This document shows, in pieces, positions 23,801 to 34,265 of a stretch of DNA of 64,000 nt. Both the position numbers and the translations under genes were made by a program. The notes under the pieces are model-generated. The model did not search any database and was not told the DNA's origin. It was given only the letters and a program-made list of their open reading frames with translations. This DNA comes from Flectonema sp. DT1601 (lineage: Eukaryota > Euglenozoa > Diplonemea > Diplonemida > Diplonemidae), in NCBI GenBank assembly GCA_964019425.1, contig OZ025857.1, positions 62,001 to 126,000 on the forward strand. The letters are read 5' to 3'. Position 1 is the first letter of the stretch; every line of letters starts with the position of its first letter.

Positions 23801-26791
23801 ATATGGTACTGTCGTTCAAATTGGTGTTTTTTTTTTTTTTTTTTTTTTTTAAAAGTAATTTGACGACTCTTTTAGAGACGACATCGCATTTTTTAGCATA
23901 TGAATAATAATAAGCAAAAAAAAAGTTAATATACTTTTTCTAATATTGTTATTTTTCTCTTTGAAAAAAGAATATAACGATCCTTCCTGGGGCTGCAGAT
24001 AGAACGCGAATTAGAAGGTAAGGGGAAGAAATTTAAATTAGCAGTCTCACTGATAATCGCTTTATTGATAACAATCCTATTCGTTCTTCTGCACTCCGAG
24101 GAGGCGTTTTAAGATAAAGTTTCAGCAATTAGAGCCTTCCCTAATGCCTACAAAAGATTGGCAGGGAATTTTTTTTTTTTTTTTTTTTTTTTTTTCGTGG
24201 AAGGTAATTTTTCGGATGCCTCACACGACTACTAATACAATGTAAAGGGAAAAAAAAAAAAAAGAAAAAAAAATTGTTCGCAAATAATGTTTTATTAATC
24301 ATTTTATTTATCGAAATAGGGAGTCAAGCTTGAAGAAGCTCGTGGTAGGCTTTCTAACACATAAAGAAACAAGAAAGGCAGAGAGTCTTCCAATGAGCAA
24401 TGGTAACGCCTTAATACACTACTGGTTTTACCTGTCAGCGCGACCAAGTGAAAAGCAACCCAAGGCATCAAAGGGAAATAATGAATATAAATAAAATAAA
24501 AAAAGTAAATGAGAGGGGAATAGGGTCAAAGCTTTTATTGCACCAGACATAAACTACGACTTCAACATTCGTTTTACAGGTGCATTTGACTCTATATAGG
24601 TTGGGAAGAGAAAAAAAAACATCAGGCTAATTCGGGTCAATAACCACCTGATAATAAAGCTACAACACTCATTTTTGTTCCAGCCGTATTCCAGGCAGGA
24701 ATTAAAACACGTAAAATGCTGAAGTAATAATAAGCATTCATCCGTAACGAGTTGTTTCAAACAACTCTCCTTCTGAATAGAGTAAAGAAAAGTACGATCT
24801 GAAAAAATGGTTTTCTCAAAGAGAACCACCACAGATAAGTAACCGCTGCGTAAGCTCTTGCTAAGCCCTGATAACTTCCTTTTTAAAAAATAACAAAAGG
24901 CGGCAGTTATCGCAGTGTGAACTCACAAAAGGGGAACAATAATAAAGTAATGGAGGGGTTGAGAAAATGGGAATAAAATATGAAGGGAGTCAAGTATAAG
25001 AAAAAAAAACGATTCGTGAGAATTCGTCAGTGATGGAAAAAAAGGTAAAACAAAAAAACTATTACCAATAACTTAGCGTTCAATAATAAGCGGAACGCTA
25101 GATCATCGGTGTAAATATATATATATTTTTTTTTATTTTTTATCTTTTCTTTTTCTTTTTTTTTTAAATTGAATTTTCGTTTTTTTAAACATGACATAGA
25201 TGGCGCTCCGAAGGAATGAACCTCAATTGGAAAAAACGCTCTCCTATAGCCATGATAAACTTTATTGAACACAAAACAAGCTTATACTAGTGTGAAAATA
25301 AAAAATAAATATAAATTGTGTTGTTAGAATAAAAATAACAAACAACATCACAAAAGTACAAGCGTGAACCTACCCCAAAGAAAACATGACAATGACAATA
25401 ATTATATCGTACCATGATCATAAAGACCCTGAAGCAAAAAAAAAAGTAATGTGAACAAAGCTGTTAATTGTAACGAAGTCAAAAAAAAGGTAAAATTAAT
25501 TTGATTCTGTAGGAAAAGCATTCCCCTCTTTGCTTGTATTGAAATAAAAGTTATTATTTCTCAAAAGAAAAAGCTGAGATGAAAAAATGCGAGTTAGAAT
25601 CCAAAAAGTAAAAATTAAAAAAAAATAATACTATAAACATAAAACATCAACGTCAACCAAAACAAGCATGGCTTTCACAACTAATGTAAAATAATTCTGG
25701 AACATTAATTAAATTGCTTGCATTTGCAAAAATCTTGTTTTTTTTTTTTTTTTTTTAAACAAAGAATATAAAAAAATAATAAGCTTGTTCGCAAAATCAC
25801 ATCGCAGCCAAATAGAGAGCCGAAAAACCAAGTTTTTCAACAAAGTATCAAGCGAGATGTTTCATTCACCAAGCCATAATAAAGGCGCAAAATTGCTTGA
25901 CTATTTCAAAAAAGATGAACACGAAGAGAGGAGATTCCTGAAAAACGTTGGAAAACAAGGATGAAATGGCTTTCATGAACCGTGTTGATCCCAACAACCT
26001 TCAAAGAAATACACCGTAGCCCGCGTATTTGTCAAAGCTTTTCAAAAGAGAGGGAAAAAAGGAGTAACAGACAAGATAACGAGAAAGAAAAAGAAAATAA
26101 GGTTTGCTTAATAAGTAAAAAGAAGAGAATCGTGAAAACCCTATCTTTTCTTTTCAACAATTTTTTTTTCTTTTTTTTTTCCCTTTTTTTTTTTTTTTTT
26201 TTTTTTTTGTTTTCTTTTCTTCTGAATGTCACTTGAGATCGAAAAGAAAATGAGATCAAAAAAAAAAAAAAAAAAAATCAAAACCAAAAAAATCAAAAAA
26301 AAAAAAAAAAAAAAATCGTTTTTTATCCGTCGCCTAATCACTGTTTGTACCGTAATATTGTTTTCTACTTTTTTTTCAGAATCCACTTCAGCGAGTCGTC
26401 ACCCCTACAAATTCGCAATATGTTACTCTTACTAAATTGTAAATAATGAAAAAGAATTAGGGAATTTGTGAGGAAAACAGAAAATCAGCTGAAACATAAA
26501 AAGGAAACCTCGTTGACTAGAAAAATGAAATTCCTAGAATCCATTGGGTAACATTCTGAATGGAGAAAAAAAAAAAAAAAAAAAAAAAAAAAACAATCAC
26601 AAAGTACAGAGGTCTATAAGAACACATAACTTATCATTTTGCCTATAATGATATTTCAGAGGAGATGAGTATGAGCAAGAGAGAAATAAAAATTGTTTCT
26701 CCATTTGTCCATCTCCATGACACATCTTTATCTTATTAAATTCCCAAACAAAACTGTTGATTAAGAACAAAGACTCAATCAATAATTTAGC

Positions 26792-26827
<36 letters not shown>

Positions 26828-28381
26828 CAATGTTTTCAATAACTAGCTGGGAAATTAGTTAGTAGTAAAAAAAAAAAAAAAAAAAAATACCGATACCTGC
26901 CAATTAGCTCAGCATTCCCAAACTGAGCGACTCTTGCTGACTGTGAAGGTAGACTGGATGGCTGCTCAGATGTACGGGACTCTCACCCTCTTTGGTGACC
27001 TCTCCTCCTCTTCTTTTTTTTTTTTTTTTTTTCTTTTTTTTTTTTTTTCTTTTTTCCCCCTGCGTTTTAGTTTTGAATAATTGAAAAATAAATGTAACTT
27101 TTTTTTTCAAAAAAAAAGAAGAGACGGCTAAAAGATAAAAGTTTATTGTATGTTCAAAAAAAATGCATATTTAAAAAGTAGACTAAAAGTACAGGAATTT
27201 CGGACAAGATTGCAAGCATATAAAAACAAAAAATATAGCAACGAAAAAAAAAAACACGATAAAAAAATATAAAAAGGATTTGGTATTGGTTTTTTTCGCA
27301 GCGTAATAAATAAATAAAGTTTTTTTTTTTTTTTTTTTTTTTTTCTTTTCTTCGACGTTTGGAAAAATACAATTGGAAAGAGAAGGAAAAAGAAAATAAA
27401 ATTGTCAACGGAGCCAACCGGGTTTTGCTTTAAGAGAAATTTTGGAAGCCTTTCCTAAAAACGGGACTTCTTCTTGTTAGTACTTAAGTGAATAAAACAT
27501 GTTCCACATGTCTTTCTTTTGATAGTTAAAGTAGCTTTCTGTACACTGTGAAGAATACCACCAATTACATTACATTGCACGCCTTTAATGGCGACAGGGT
27601 GGCTGAAACTTAATTCTTTTTTGTGAGGTAGATTTCATTCAAAGGGTACGCATTATTCGTAGTAGGCTTCACAAGAACATTGCTGCCAATATTTTTTTTC
27701 CTACCTCACTTTAGCTTCGCTATTCTTATGCCATATTACAACAGATATTCAGAAATAAACTTGGAGATGCTCATTTTAGAGAGAGAAAGAGAGAGGAAAA
27801 ACTAAAAAAAAATAAAAATGGGGATACGGAAAGAAACCCTTGTTGCAACATTCCAAAGGGGGAAGGGAGAGTAATAAAGCGATCAATATAGAGACGGTAA
27901 TAAACTTTAAATTACTCAAATTAAAGTAATTAGGGGGGTGGGAATTTTGTAATTTGTAATTTTTTTTTTTTTTTTTTTTTTTTTTGTGTTGCTGCTAAAA
28001 AAAAACAGGAGGATAAAGGCAGCAAGCTGCTTACTTGCTTTAACCTCCTACCAGCGAGAATTAACCGCTAGCAAAACAAGAAGAAGGAGGAAAAGCTAGA
28101 TTACAGAGAACACATTAAGTCATGACTTCGTATGTGTCACGGACTTAAAATTTCCTTCTTTTTTTTTCCCCCCTGCTTCCTTCTCTATTCTTCATTGTAA
28201 CTTGTCGCAACTTGATGAAAAATGAAGGGGAAAAAAAAAAAAAAAAACTTTTTTTTGATCATCGCTCAAGCTTTTACAGAAGAATACCTCCCAAAAAAGG
28301 TGCATCAACACGAAAGAAAAAAAAAAAACTATTTTATAAAAAAAAAATGAAAATAAAAAAGATAATAAATAAATAATGTAT
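20832..28381. other. Gene-poor, homopolymer-rich region of about 7.5 kb
   Basis: No gene I can support firmly. The region is very AT-rich and studded with poly-T runs of 19-30 bases (about 21811-21835, 22349-22373, 22756-22777, 23827-23850, 24169-24195, 25738-25756, 26798-26822, 27320-27344, 27960-27985). There are fewer poly-A runs (26566-26593, 26867-26887) and mixed T/A blocks at 26161-26320 and 27013-27055. Short frames are mostly Lys- or Phe-run artefacts of these tracts. Frames at 22889-23143 and 24554-24832 on the minus strand are open but uninformative. One better exon candidate is listed separately at 22541-22870. Confidence 0.6.
22541..22870 (-). CDS. Weak exon candidate in the homopolymer region
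   Basis: An open stretch of 110 codons runs from a clean acceptor (TTTTTCAG just above 22870) to a stop at 22541-22543. It begins VNIPSKSISFSSKLKQ, has a poly-Lys run made by an A-tract at 22757-22777, then protein-like sequence (RLEKWKELIRSIFICAYTL and SLDICNPSGNSIVKEIAVI). I found no matching upstream exon with an ATG and recognise no family. It may be the last exon of a gene whose other exons lie in this AT-rich stretch, or chance. Confidence 0.22.
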   Translation of the reverse strand, partial: VNIPSKSISFSSKLKQNLFSSSLMATTTNNNKKKKKKKSQKLRSGTKRLEKWKELIRSIFICAYTLRETTGSTLGYFNLHSQLRLISLDICNPSGNSIVKEIAVIKSSK

Positions 28382-29530
28382 TTAGCAATCTCCAATTTGA
28401 ATATCTTCAACGCAAACTACAAAAACAAGTTTAGTTGGGTTACTTGCATCATAAGGGTCGTTGTAGTAATGTACTGATTGCACATTTGCAGCTGCAGAAG
28501 GCGAGGGTGGGACAGGTGAAGTCTGAGTTTCTATAACTGGTGAGCAAAGTGGGGTAACTTCAGGAGTAGGTGGTTCCGAAATGGTCGATGTCGACGATGC
28601 AGTACTGTATGGCTCATGAGTAAAGGTACTTTGTTCTACCTGTGACGTTACCATAGAAGCTACTGACACATCAGATGATTCTGATGAATGAGATGAGTAA
28701 ATCGGTCGTACAATTTCTCTAGTTGCCTCTTCGTCGAAGGCATCTCTGTTTCCGTGTCCTCCATCAATAGAACAGAATGGAAAGTAACTAAACTTCTCAA
28801 GTACGACATCTTTCATTTCCTCTTCCCAACATCTTAACAAGTTAATAAATGAATGTTCACAAGTTACAACATCAACTGTTGGAAGTAGTTTAGATAATGT
28901 TTCTGCTTTTAAAGAAACTAACTGAGGAGGGATGCCACTCTTCTTCTCCCACGCGTTGAAGATTTCCCAAATCTTTGCGCAGCGAGAGTTGCTTACAAGT
29001 AATCCGTTTGTGAGGTTGCAGTAAAACATTCTAATAATCCAAACACCTTGAATCTTACACCACTCTGAGTTGTCAGGGTTTCTGATATCACCAGCTTTAG
29101 GAAGAAGATTCTTCAAACGAGTGTTTGACTGCCAGTTGATGTCGAGATTCTTTAAAACATATGAAAGAGTTTGACTTCTGTAGACTTGATTCTTATTACT
29201 GTTGTTACCACACGACATTCTTAGAATATCTTCGGCGTTGACATCACTTGTTGACACTCTCAGACAATGACCTTCTTTTTCGAGGTCGTTCTTAAAGTCG
29301 TGTAACCATCCCTGAAAGTTTCTGTTTGAGCAGTCGAGGGATTCCTTCTGTAGGTGACGGTCTAAGATGTCAGAGATTTCCTGACGTGTTGGGCAAATTG
29401 GAAGGAATTTACAAAAAGTATCGACAACTGACTTTACAATTACTTTGACTCTTCTGTCTGATAAATCTTCCATCTTAGGTTGCATCTCAGTAAAGATGAT
29501 CGAGTGCAGAACTTCCATCCCGGTTGGCAT
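28382..29530 (-). CDS. Unknown 382-aa protein with Ser/Thr/Pro-rich tail
   Basis: Intronless frame with ATG start (MPTGMEVLHSIIF). Residues 1-265 look globular and mostly helical, with many Trp and Cys residues (QGWLHDFKNDLEKEGHCLR, CKIQGVWIIRMFYC, LLRCWEEEMKD). Residues about 280-350 are Ser/Thr/Pro-rich and probably disordered. I do not recognise the family. No signal peptide or membrane segment is seen, so it is probably cytosolic or nuclear. It sits alone between the homopolymer-rich region and the phosphatase-like gene, on the common strand. Codon content and length argue for a real gene. Confidence 0.65.
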   Translation of the reverse strand: MPTGMEVLHSIIFTEMQPKMEDLSDRRVKVIVKSVVDTFCKFLPICPTRQEISDILDRHLQKESLDCSNRNFQGWLHDFKNDLEKEGHCLRVSTSDVNAEDILRMSCGNNSNKNQVYRSQTLSYVLKNLDINWQSNTRLKNLLPKAGDIRNPDNSEWCKIQGVWIIRMFYCNLTNGLLVSNSRCAKIWEIFNAWEKKSGIPPQLVSLKAETLSKLLPTVDVVTCEHSFINLLRCWEEEMKDVVLEKFSYFPFCSIDGGHGNRDAFDEEATREIVRPIYSSHSSESSDVSVASMVTSQVEQSTFTHEPYSTASSTSTISEPPTPEVTPLCSPVIETQTSPVPPSPSAAANVQSVHYYNDPYDASNPTKLVFVVCVEDIQIGDC

Positions 29531-30822
29531 TTTCTTAGTTTTGCGATTAGCAATGCTGTGAAATAATTGTTAGATAGAATTTAATTTATTGAAGTCAGAA
29601 CAGGACAGCTTCACTTTTCACTTTTTATCCATTTTGGGCTGTGCTAAATTTATCTTTTTTCATTGTAAATGTACTCTGTAGAACGAAGTATTGAACAGGA
29701 ATCTTATTATATTGACTTCTCTCAACTATCGACAGAACGAAAACTGAAAGAAAGGAATTCACTTGCTTCTCATTGACATGAGACAGACACAATAATTGAC
29801 ATTTGACGGAAGCATTGCGCAACAAAAAAAATTAAAAAAAAAAAACAACAACAACAGGCGGATCCGATCTAAACACAATTTCTACGTAGGAATGATTAGC
29901 TTCGACGAAAAGGGTTGATTCCGATTCTGATATTCCATTTGATTGTTCTCTTAGGTTCGCGCAACTAACATTCTTGTTGCTTTGGCATGAATTGATTTGC
30001 ATACAATGAAGCAGCAGCTTTCAGAGGAATACTTGCACTAATGTCCTCAGTCAGTAACTATTAGATACATCGTCGCTAAAAGTGACGACAACGTGAACTG
30101 AAACTGAACTCAATCGAGGATATCCCGACTGAGGACACACAGAAAAAAAACATTGCACGGATTTTAAAAAAAAATGAAAATATCCCCCTTGATGCTGAGA
30201 CCCTCTCTGAGGATTTGGTTCTTATCGTCATCAAAGAATAGCTGATGATCTACAAATGTAACCAAAATATAATTTTATTTTCGACAATTCACACAAATAG
30301 AAAGATAATAAAAAGTAATAAAAAGATAAAAATACAACCGTAGAAACTTATTCTAAAACCAAAGTAACGAAAATCTAAAACTGTTACTGCAATTGATCAT
30401 CAGAAACGAAAAGGAAAGGCGCGGGGTGGGGGGAACTAATAAAGGAAATTCGAAAAGAATTCTTTTCTTTTCGTTCCTAAGTAGGTAGTCAAGGCTTTAA
30501 AAAAAAAAAAAACAATTCCTTGTTCTTTTCTTTACGGAATTGAAATTATGAAAACAAAAACAACTGAGCAGAACTACTTAAGAAAATAATAAACTCCCAA
30601 CTACTACCAAATACAACTCACATCTCTCAAACTCAGAATTATCGCAGTTTGAGACTCACACTCTCAGTTTCTCCTGTTCGGTGAAAGGGTCAACAAGAAC
30701 AGCTCAGAGATGTTTCCTCAATGCCTTACTAGCTAAGCGATCTGCTGGTGAAAAGTTCTGTTTTGTGATTGTTCAACTGTCCGATGGTTGCAGACGTTAC
30801 TAATATTAAGAAATATAAAGTA
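29531..30822. other. Spacer of about 1.3 kb, no gene seen
   Basis: AT-rich sequence with short A-runs. A 66-codon minus-strand frame at 29625-29825 has no coding character that I trust. It should include the promoter of the 382-aa protein gene and the 3' UTR of the phosphatase-like gene. Confidence 0.5.
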
Positions 30823-33188
30823 TCATACCCTCAAAGGACGACCCCCTGAAAGAGATGGACGTCTACCAGTGTCAACTGTACTACTGTAGCCACCAAGCTT
30901 ACGAGAGCTTACGATGAGTGGTTTAGTTGTTGTTGAAGTGGATGATGCTCTCTTCTCCCCTTTTGGAGTTGAAGTTCTGTCTCTCGGAGAGAACATTCTA
31001 TCACGAACACCTTTAATCCCTCTGATGTTCTGAACTCTCATTACAGCAGGTGACATGTCGTAGGCATCACTTCGTCTACCATTTGGAATTTCCTTCCCGA
31101 CTTCTTTCTTTTCAATGCGACTGCTGGAGCGTTCCTTTCGGGCTGCAGGGATGGGTGATGACCTTCGATTAACCTTTGGACGCGGTGATTCGCGTCTAAC
31201 AGTTGGTGTCGTCTTTCTGGTCACCGCAGCGCGTAGACCTGAAAGACGAGGTGGTTGAGGTCTAACATAACCTTGTGAGTAAGAAGATTGATTCGGAAGT
31301 TGGTTTCCGTTTTGTACAGCTCCCGTAGTTCCATTTTGGAATCCATTCACGCCATTAGATGCTGGTCGTTGAAATGTTTGACTGCGAGCCACAGCAGGTG
31401 GAGAGGACAACTCATGCATTTTAGTGTGAAACATCATTCGAGCATCTGAACGAGCTGGAGACACAGAAGCAGCGTTAGGAGAAGTCATTAAATTCGATCG
31501 CATCGGTACTCTCCCACCTTCATCTATCCTGGGAGAGTTTGATAATTGTCGTACTGGGAGGGGCACCGCATCTGGAAATGACTTTTGACTTGTAAATTTC
31601 CAAGGTCCCATAACACATGTTTTTTCACCTTCTAATTCATGTTTCAGTGTAATTAATTCATTCGTTAATATCCCTCCTCCTCTATACCGAACATGAGGCA
31701 CGTGTGCATTGGCCATGTGGAATGTTACGGCTTTCCCAGCTGCTTTTTTGGTTCGCTTCTCTCTCCCGAGCATTTTTCGCATTTCGAAGTTTCGCTCGTG
31801 ATCAAGTGTGAGTGAGTTTAGGTAAGTATTACGAAGACACCATTGTTCATTATTCAAACAGAATCCAGTTGGATCTAACCCTTCGTGTAATATATCAAAC
31901 TCACCGTGAATTGTTAAGTGAGGTTCTAAAGTATGGAGCTGAGCTGCAAACTCGCTTCGAATATCCATCTCCGTGTGAGCTGTTCCAACGAAATCTATCG
32001 CAGACGATGCACACCATCCGTACTGTGGTTGGGTTGGTTTTATTTCGACTGGTTAAAACGCGGTTAATTTATTGTTTTATAAAAATAACAAAACAACACA
32101 CTTTTCCCATCAGATATGCCGCTGCCATGGCACAGGAACGATTCACTCCGTCTATCGAATGAATCTGTTTTATTGTTATTGAGATTCTGATAACTTCCTT
32201 TTGAAACTGTTTAATAAAAGTAAAGTCTCGTCTTCTAATTAAAAACGCGTTCACATACCAACACACATTCTCCCTCTGCTAGCGAAGCATCAATAAAGTT
32301 GATGACTTCTTTCACGAGGTGAGATGATGGAAATAGCTGCTGGTCGGGACTGTCTCTCCAACTACATGACATATATTGAAGTGCTGATTCGTATGAGTTG
32401 GGAAGCTCATGCTCAACACAATTAATAACGCGAGTTACCTGATTTGATGTTTTTTGATTTCAGTTACGAGACTGTTGTCTATAAAAATTAAATAAAGAGA
32501 ATTAATACCTTCTGCATTGTCATGAAGTCAAGATCCTGTGATGCGACAGAATTACCAACAAACAGACCATCCTTTATACGGATGGCCAACAGGCATCTCA
32601 TCTCTTGAATTTCCCGCAAGGGGGTGTCAGGGGAACCTGCTGGAAAAATATTATTAACTATTAGCGGGTCAGTACAATTAAAAACTAAACAATCACAGGA
32701 CAGATAGAAGCTGAGTCATCATTTCGTGACTGAGCTGATAGCTTCCTGCACTACGCTGAAGCATTCGCTATTCTCAACTTTGAGAATATGGTTTTCCATT
32801 TCGAGGGCGGTCCAACAATTATCGCATGACCAGTGAACACAGGTAAGACAGAGCGAAAAGAAGTCTTCCTTCCAGTACATACCTCGCGGTAAATTAACTA
32901 TTACTGGAGGGGCAAGGGGAAGGTGTTGAGGAGGTGTCAGAACTACTAATTAGAGTGCAAATCACGACGCTCATGAGGAGGAAGGAAATACACGCGAGAG
33001 AGGTCCAAACAATTCTCGCATCGCCAGTAGCCACAAGTATCATAAATAGACTAATCATGGATATGCAGCAAATGCTGAAGAGACAGAAGTGAGCACAAAG
33101 AGAAAGTCTTCCTTCCAGTACATACCTCGCGGTAAATTAACTATTACTGGAGGGGCAAGGGGAAGGTGTTGAGGTGGTGTCAGAATTA
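30823..33188 (-). CDS. Dual-specificity phosphatase-like protein, catalytic Cys replaced
   Basis: Exons joined in phase: 33126-33188 and 32883-32945 (duplicated 21-codon exons), 32509-32636, 32259-32438, 32102-32164 and 30823-32022. The core reads as a DSP fold: RIKDGLFVGNSVASQDLDF, then VTRVINCVEHELPNSYESAL, then SCSWRDSPDQQLF, then VLIHSIDGVNRSCAMAAAYL. The P-loop, normally HCxxGxxRS, is HSIDGVNRS, so the nucleophilic Cys is Ser and the usual reaction should be lost. The general-acid region SCSWRDSPDQ keeps an Asp. The segment after the DSP domain (WCLRNTYLNSLTL) resembles a conserved helix I recall in protist DSP-like proteins. The last 300 residues are basic, Ser/Pro-rich and disordered. 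Likely a pseudophosphatase acting as a binding module. The initiator exon was not found; a Met also occurs early in the 32509-32636 exon. Confidence 0.7.
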
Positions 33189-33544
33189 CTAATTAGAGTG
33201 CAAAAGGAGAAGTCACGACACGAAGAGAGGTTCAACAAGCTCTCGGATCATCTCGCGCAGCCATTCTCCCCTCACCAAAAGTGACCCACTTGGAACTCTT
33301 GTTTTCTTAGTCGGGATTCAATTAAGCAACTCCACGTTCACGACGCTCATGAGGAGGAAGGAAATACACGCGAGAGGGGTCCAAATAATTCTCGCATCGC
33401 CAGTAGCCACAAGTATCATAAATAGACTAATCATGGATATGCAGCAAATGCTGAAGAGACAGAAGTGAGTACAAAGAGAAAGTCTACCTTCCAGTACATA
33501 CCTCGCGGTAAATTAACTATTACTGGAGGGGCAAGGGGAAGGTG
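32865..33544. repeat. Triplicated exon unit at the 5' end of the phosphatase-like gene
   Basis: A unit of about 90 bases around an exon and its GTATGT donor occurs three times in direct orientation, starting at about 32865, 33109 and 33485; the third copy is cut short on its right. A longer companion block (about 150 bases, with ACGACGCTCATGAGGAGGAA at its left end) precedes the second and third copies (about 32963-33110 and 33339-33487). Spacing between copies is about 245 and 376 bases. The exon encodes LTPPQHLPLAPPVIVNLPR. Confidence 0.9.
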
Positions 33545-33737
33545 GGATACGTTACGATCCACATATCGCAATCACATAATTTGAGAGACCCTGACGAGGA
33601 TTAAGAACACTAATTAAGTCGATCGTATAATTACTAAACTACTAATTAGGTAACAACTGGTAGAATATAAATAATATTTCTAAATTCTAATCACACGTGA
33701 TCCTCGACTGAATACAGACCATAATATATGTTACGTA

Positions 33738-33950
33738 TCATTTCATTAAAACGTCTTGAACAAAGTGAACGTAGTCAACGCTACCATCTCCGTAGGAATC
33801 AGCCTCCTGAACTAATTCATCGACCTCAGAGACTGTCATCGCATCACCCAACTGAGTCAGAACGAATTTAAATATTTCGACGGTCACTCTGCCATCCTTC
33901 TTTGTGTCAAAGGATCGAAAGGCTTTTATTAGGTCTTCCTCTTCACCCAT
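33738..33950 (-). CDS. Small two-EF-hand protein, myosin light chain/calmodulin type
   Basis: A 70-aa frame from ATG to stop resembling the C-terminal half of calmodulin or a myosin essential light chain (EEDLIKAFRSFDTKKDGRV, later GDAMTVSEVDELVQEAD and a VQDVLMK end). Both loops are non-canonical: DTKKDGRVTVEI and DSYGDGSVDYVH each lack the acidic residue at loop position 12, so calcium binding should be weak or absent, as in many light chains. No in-phase upstream exon with an N-terminal EF-hand pair was found between 33960 and 34260, although a spliced 5' leader is possible. It lies just past the 3' end of the IP3 receptor. Probably a myosin light chain-like subunit. The small size may mean an exon was missed. 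Confidence 0.7.
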   Translation of the reverse strand: MGEEEDLIKAFRSFDTKKDGRVTVEIFKFVLTQLGDAMTVSEVDELVQEADSYGDGSVDYVHFVQDVLMK

Positions 33951-34265
33951 TCCTTTGTTATAATTAAAACCTACCTTAGGAAATACTATTCAAGTTAGTT
34001 TGTGAAATAATAATTAATTAGAAGAGAACTCAATGCGCGTCTTTTTCTTTTTCCATTTTTCGCTGAAAATAAAATAATCAATACAAAAGACATACATGTC
34101 TATAAAACGCAATACTTTTTAAAATCTAAGCAAAGTTTCTACAAGTAACAAAATAATCTCCTTTATTTTAGAAAAGGATATGAATAATCTAATTATATAA
34201 TCAAAATATATATAAAAAAAAAGAATTGTCGGTGTTGGTAAAAGTTAAAATATTTGAGTGAGAAA

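Noticed and set aside
26000-26440. Frames rich in Lys or Phe in the mixed A/T block
   Set aside because: They are translations of homopolymer runs and have no other coding character.
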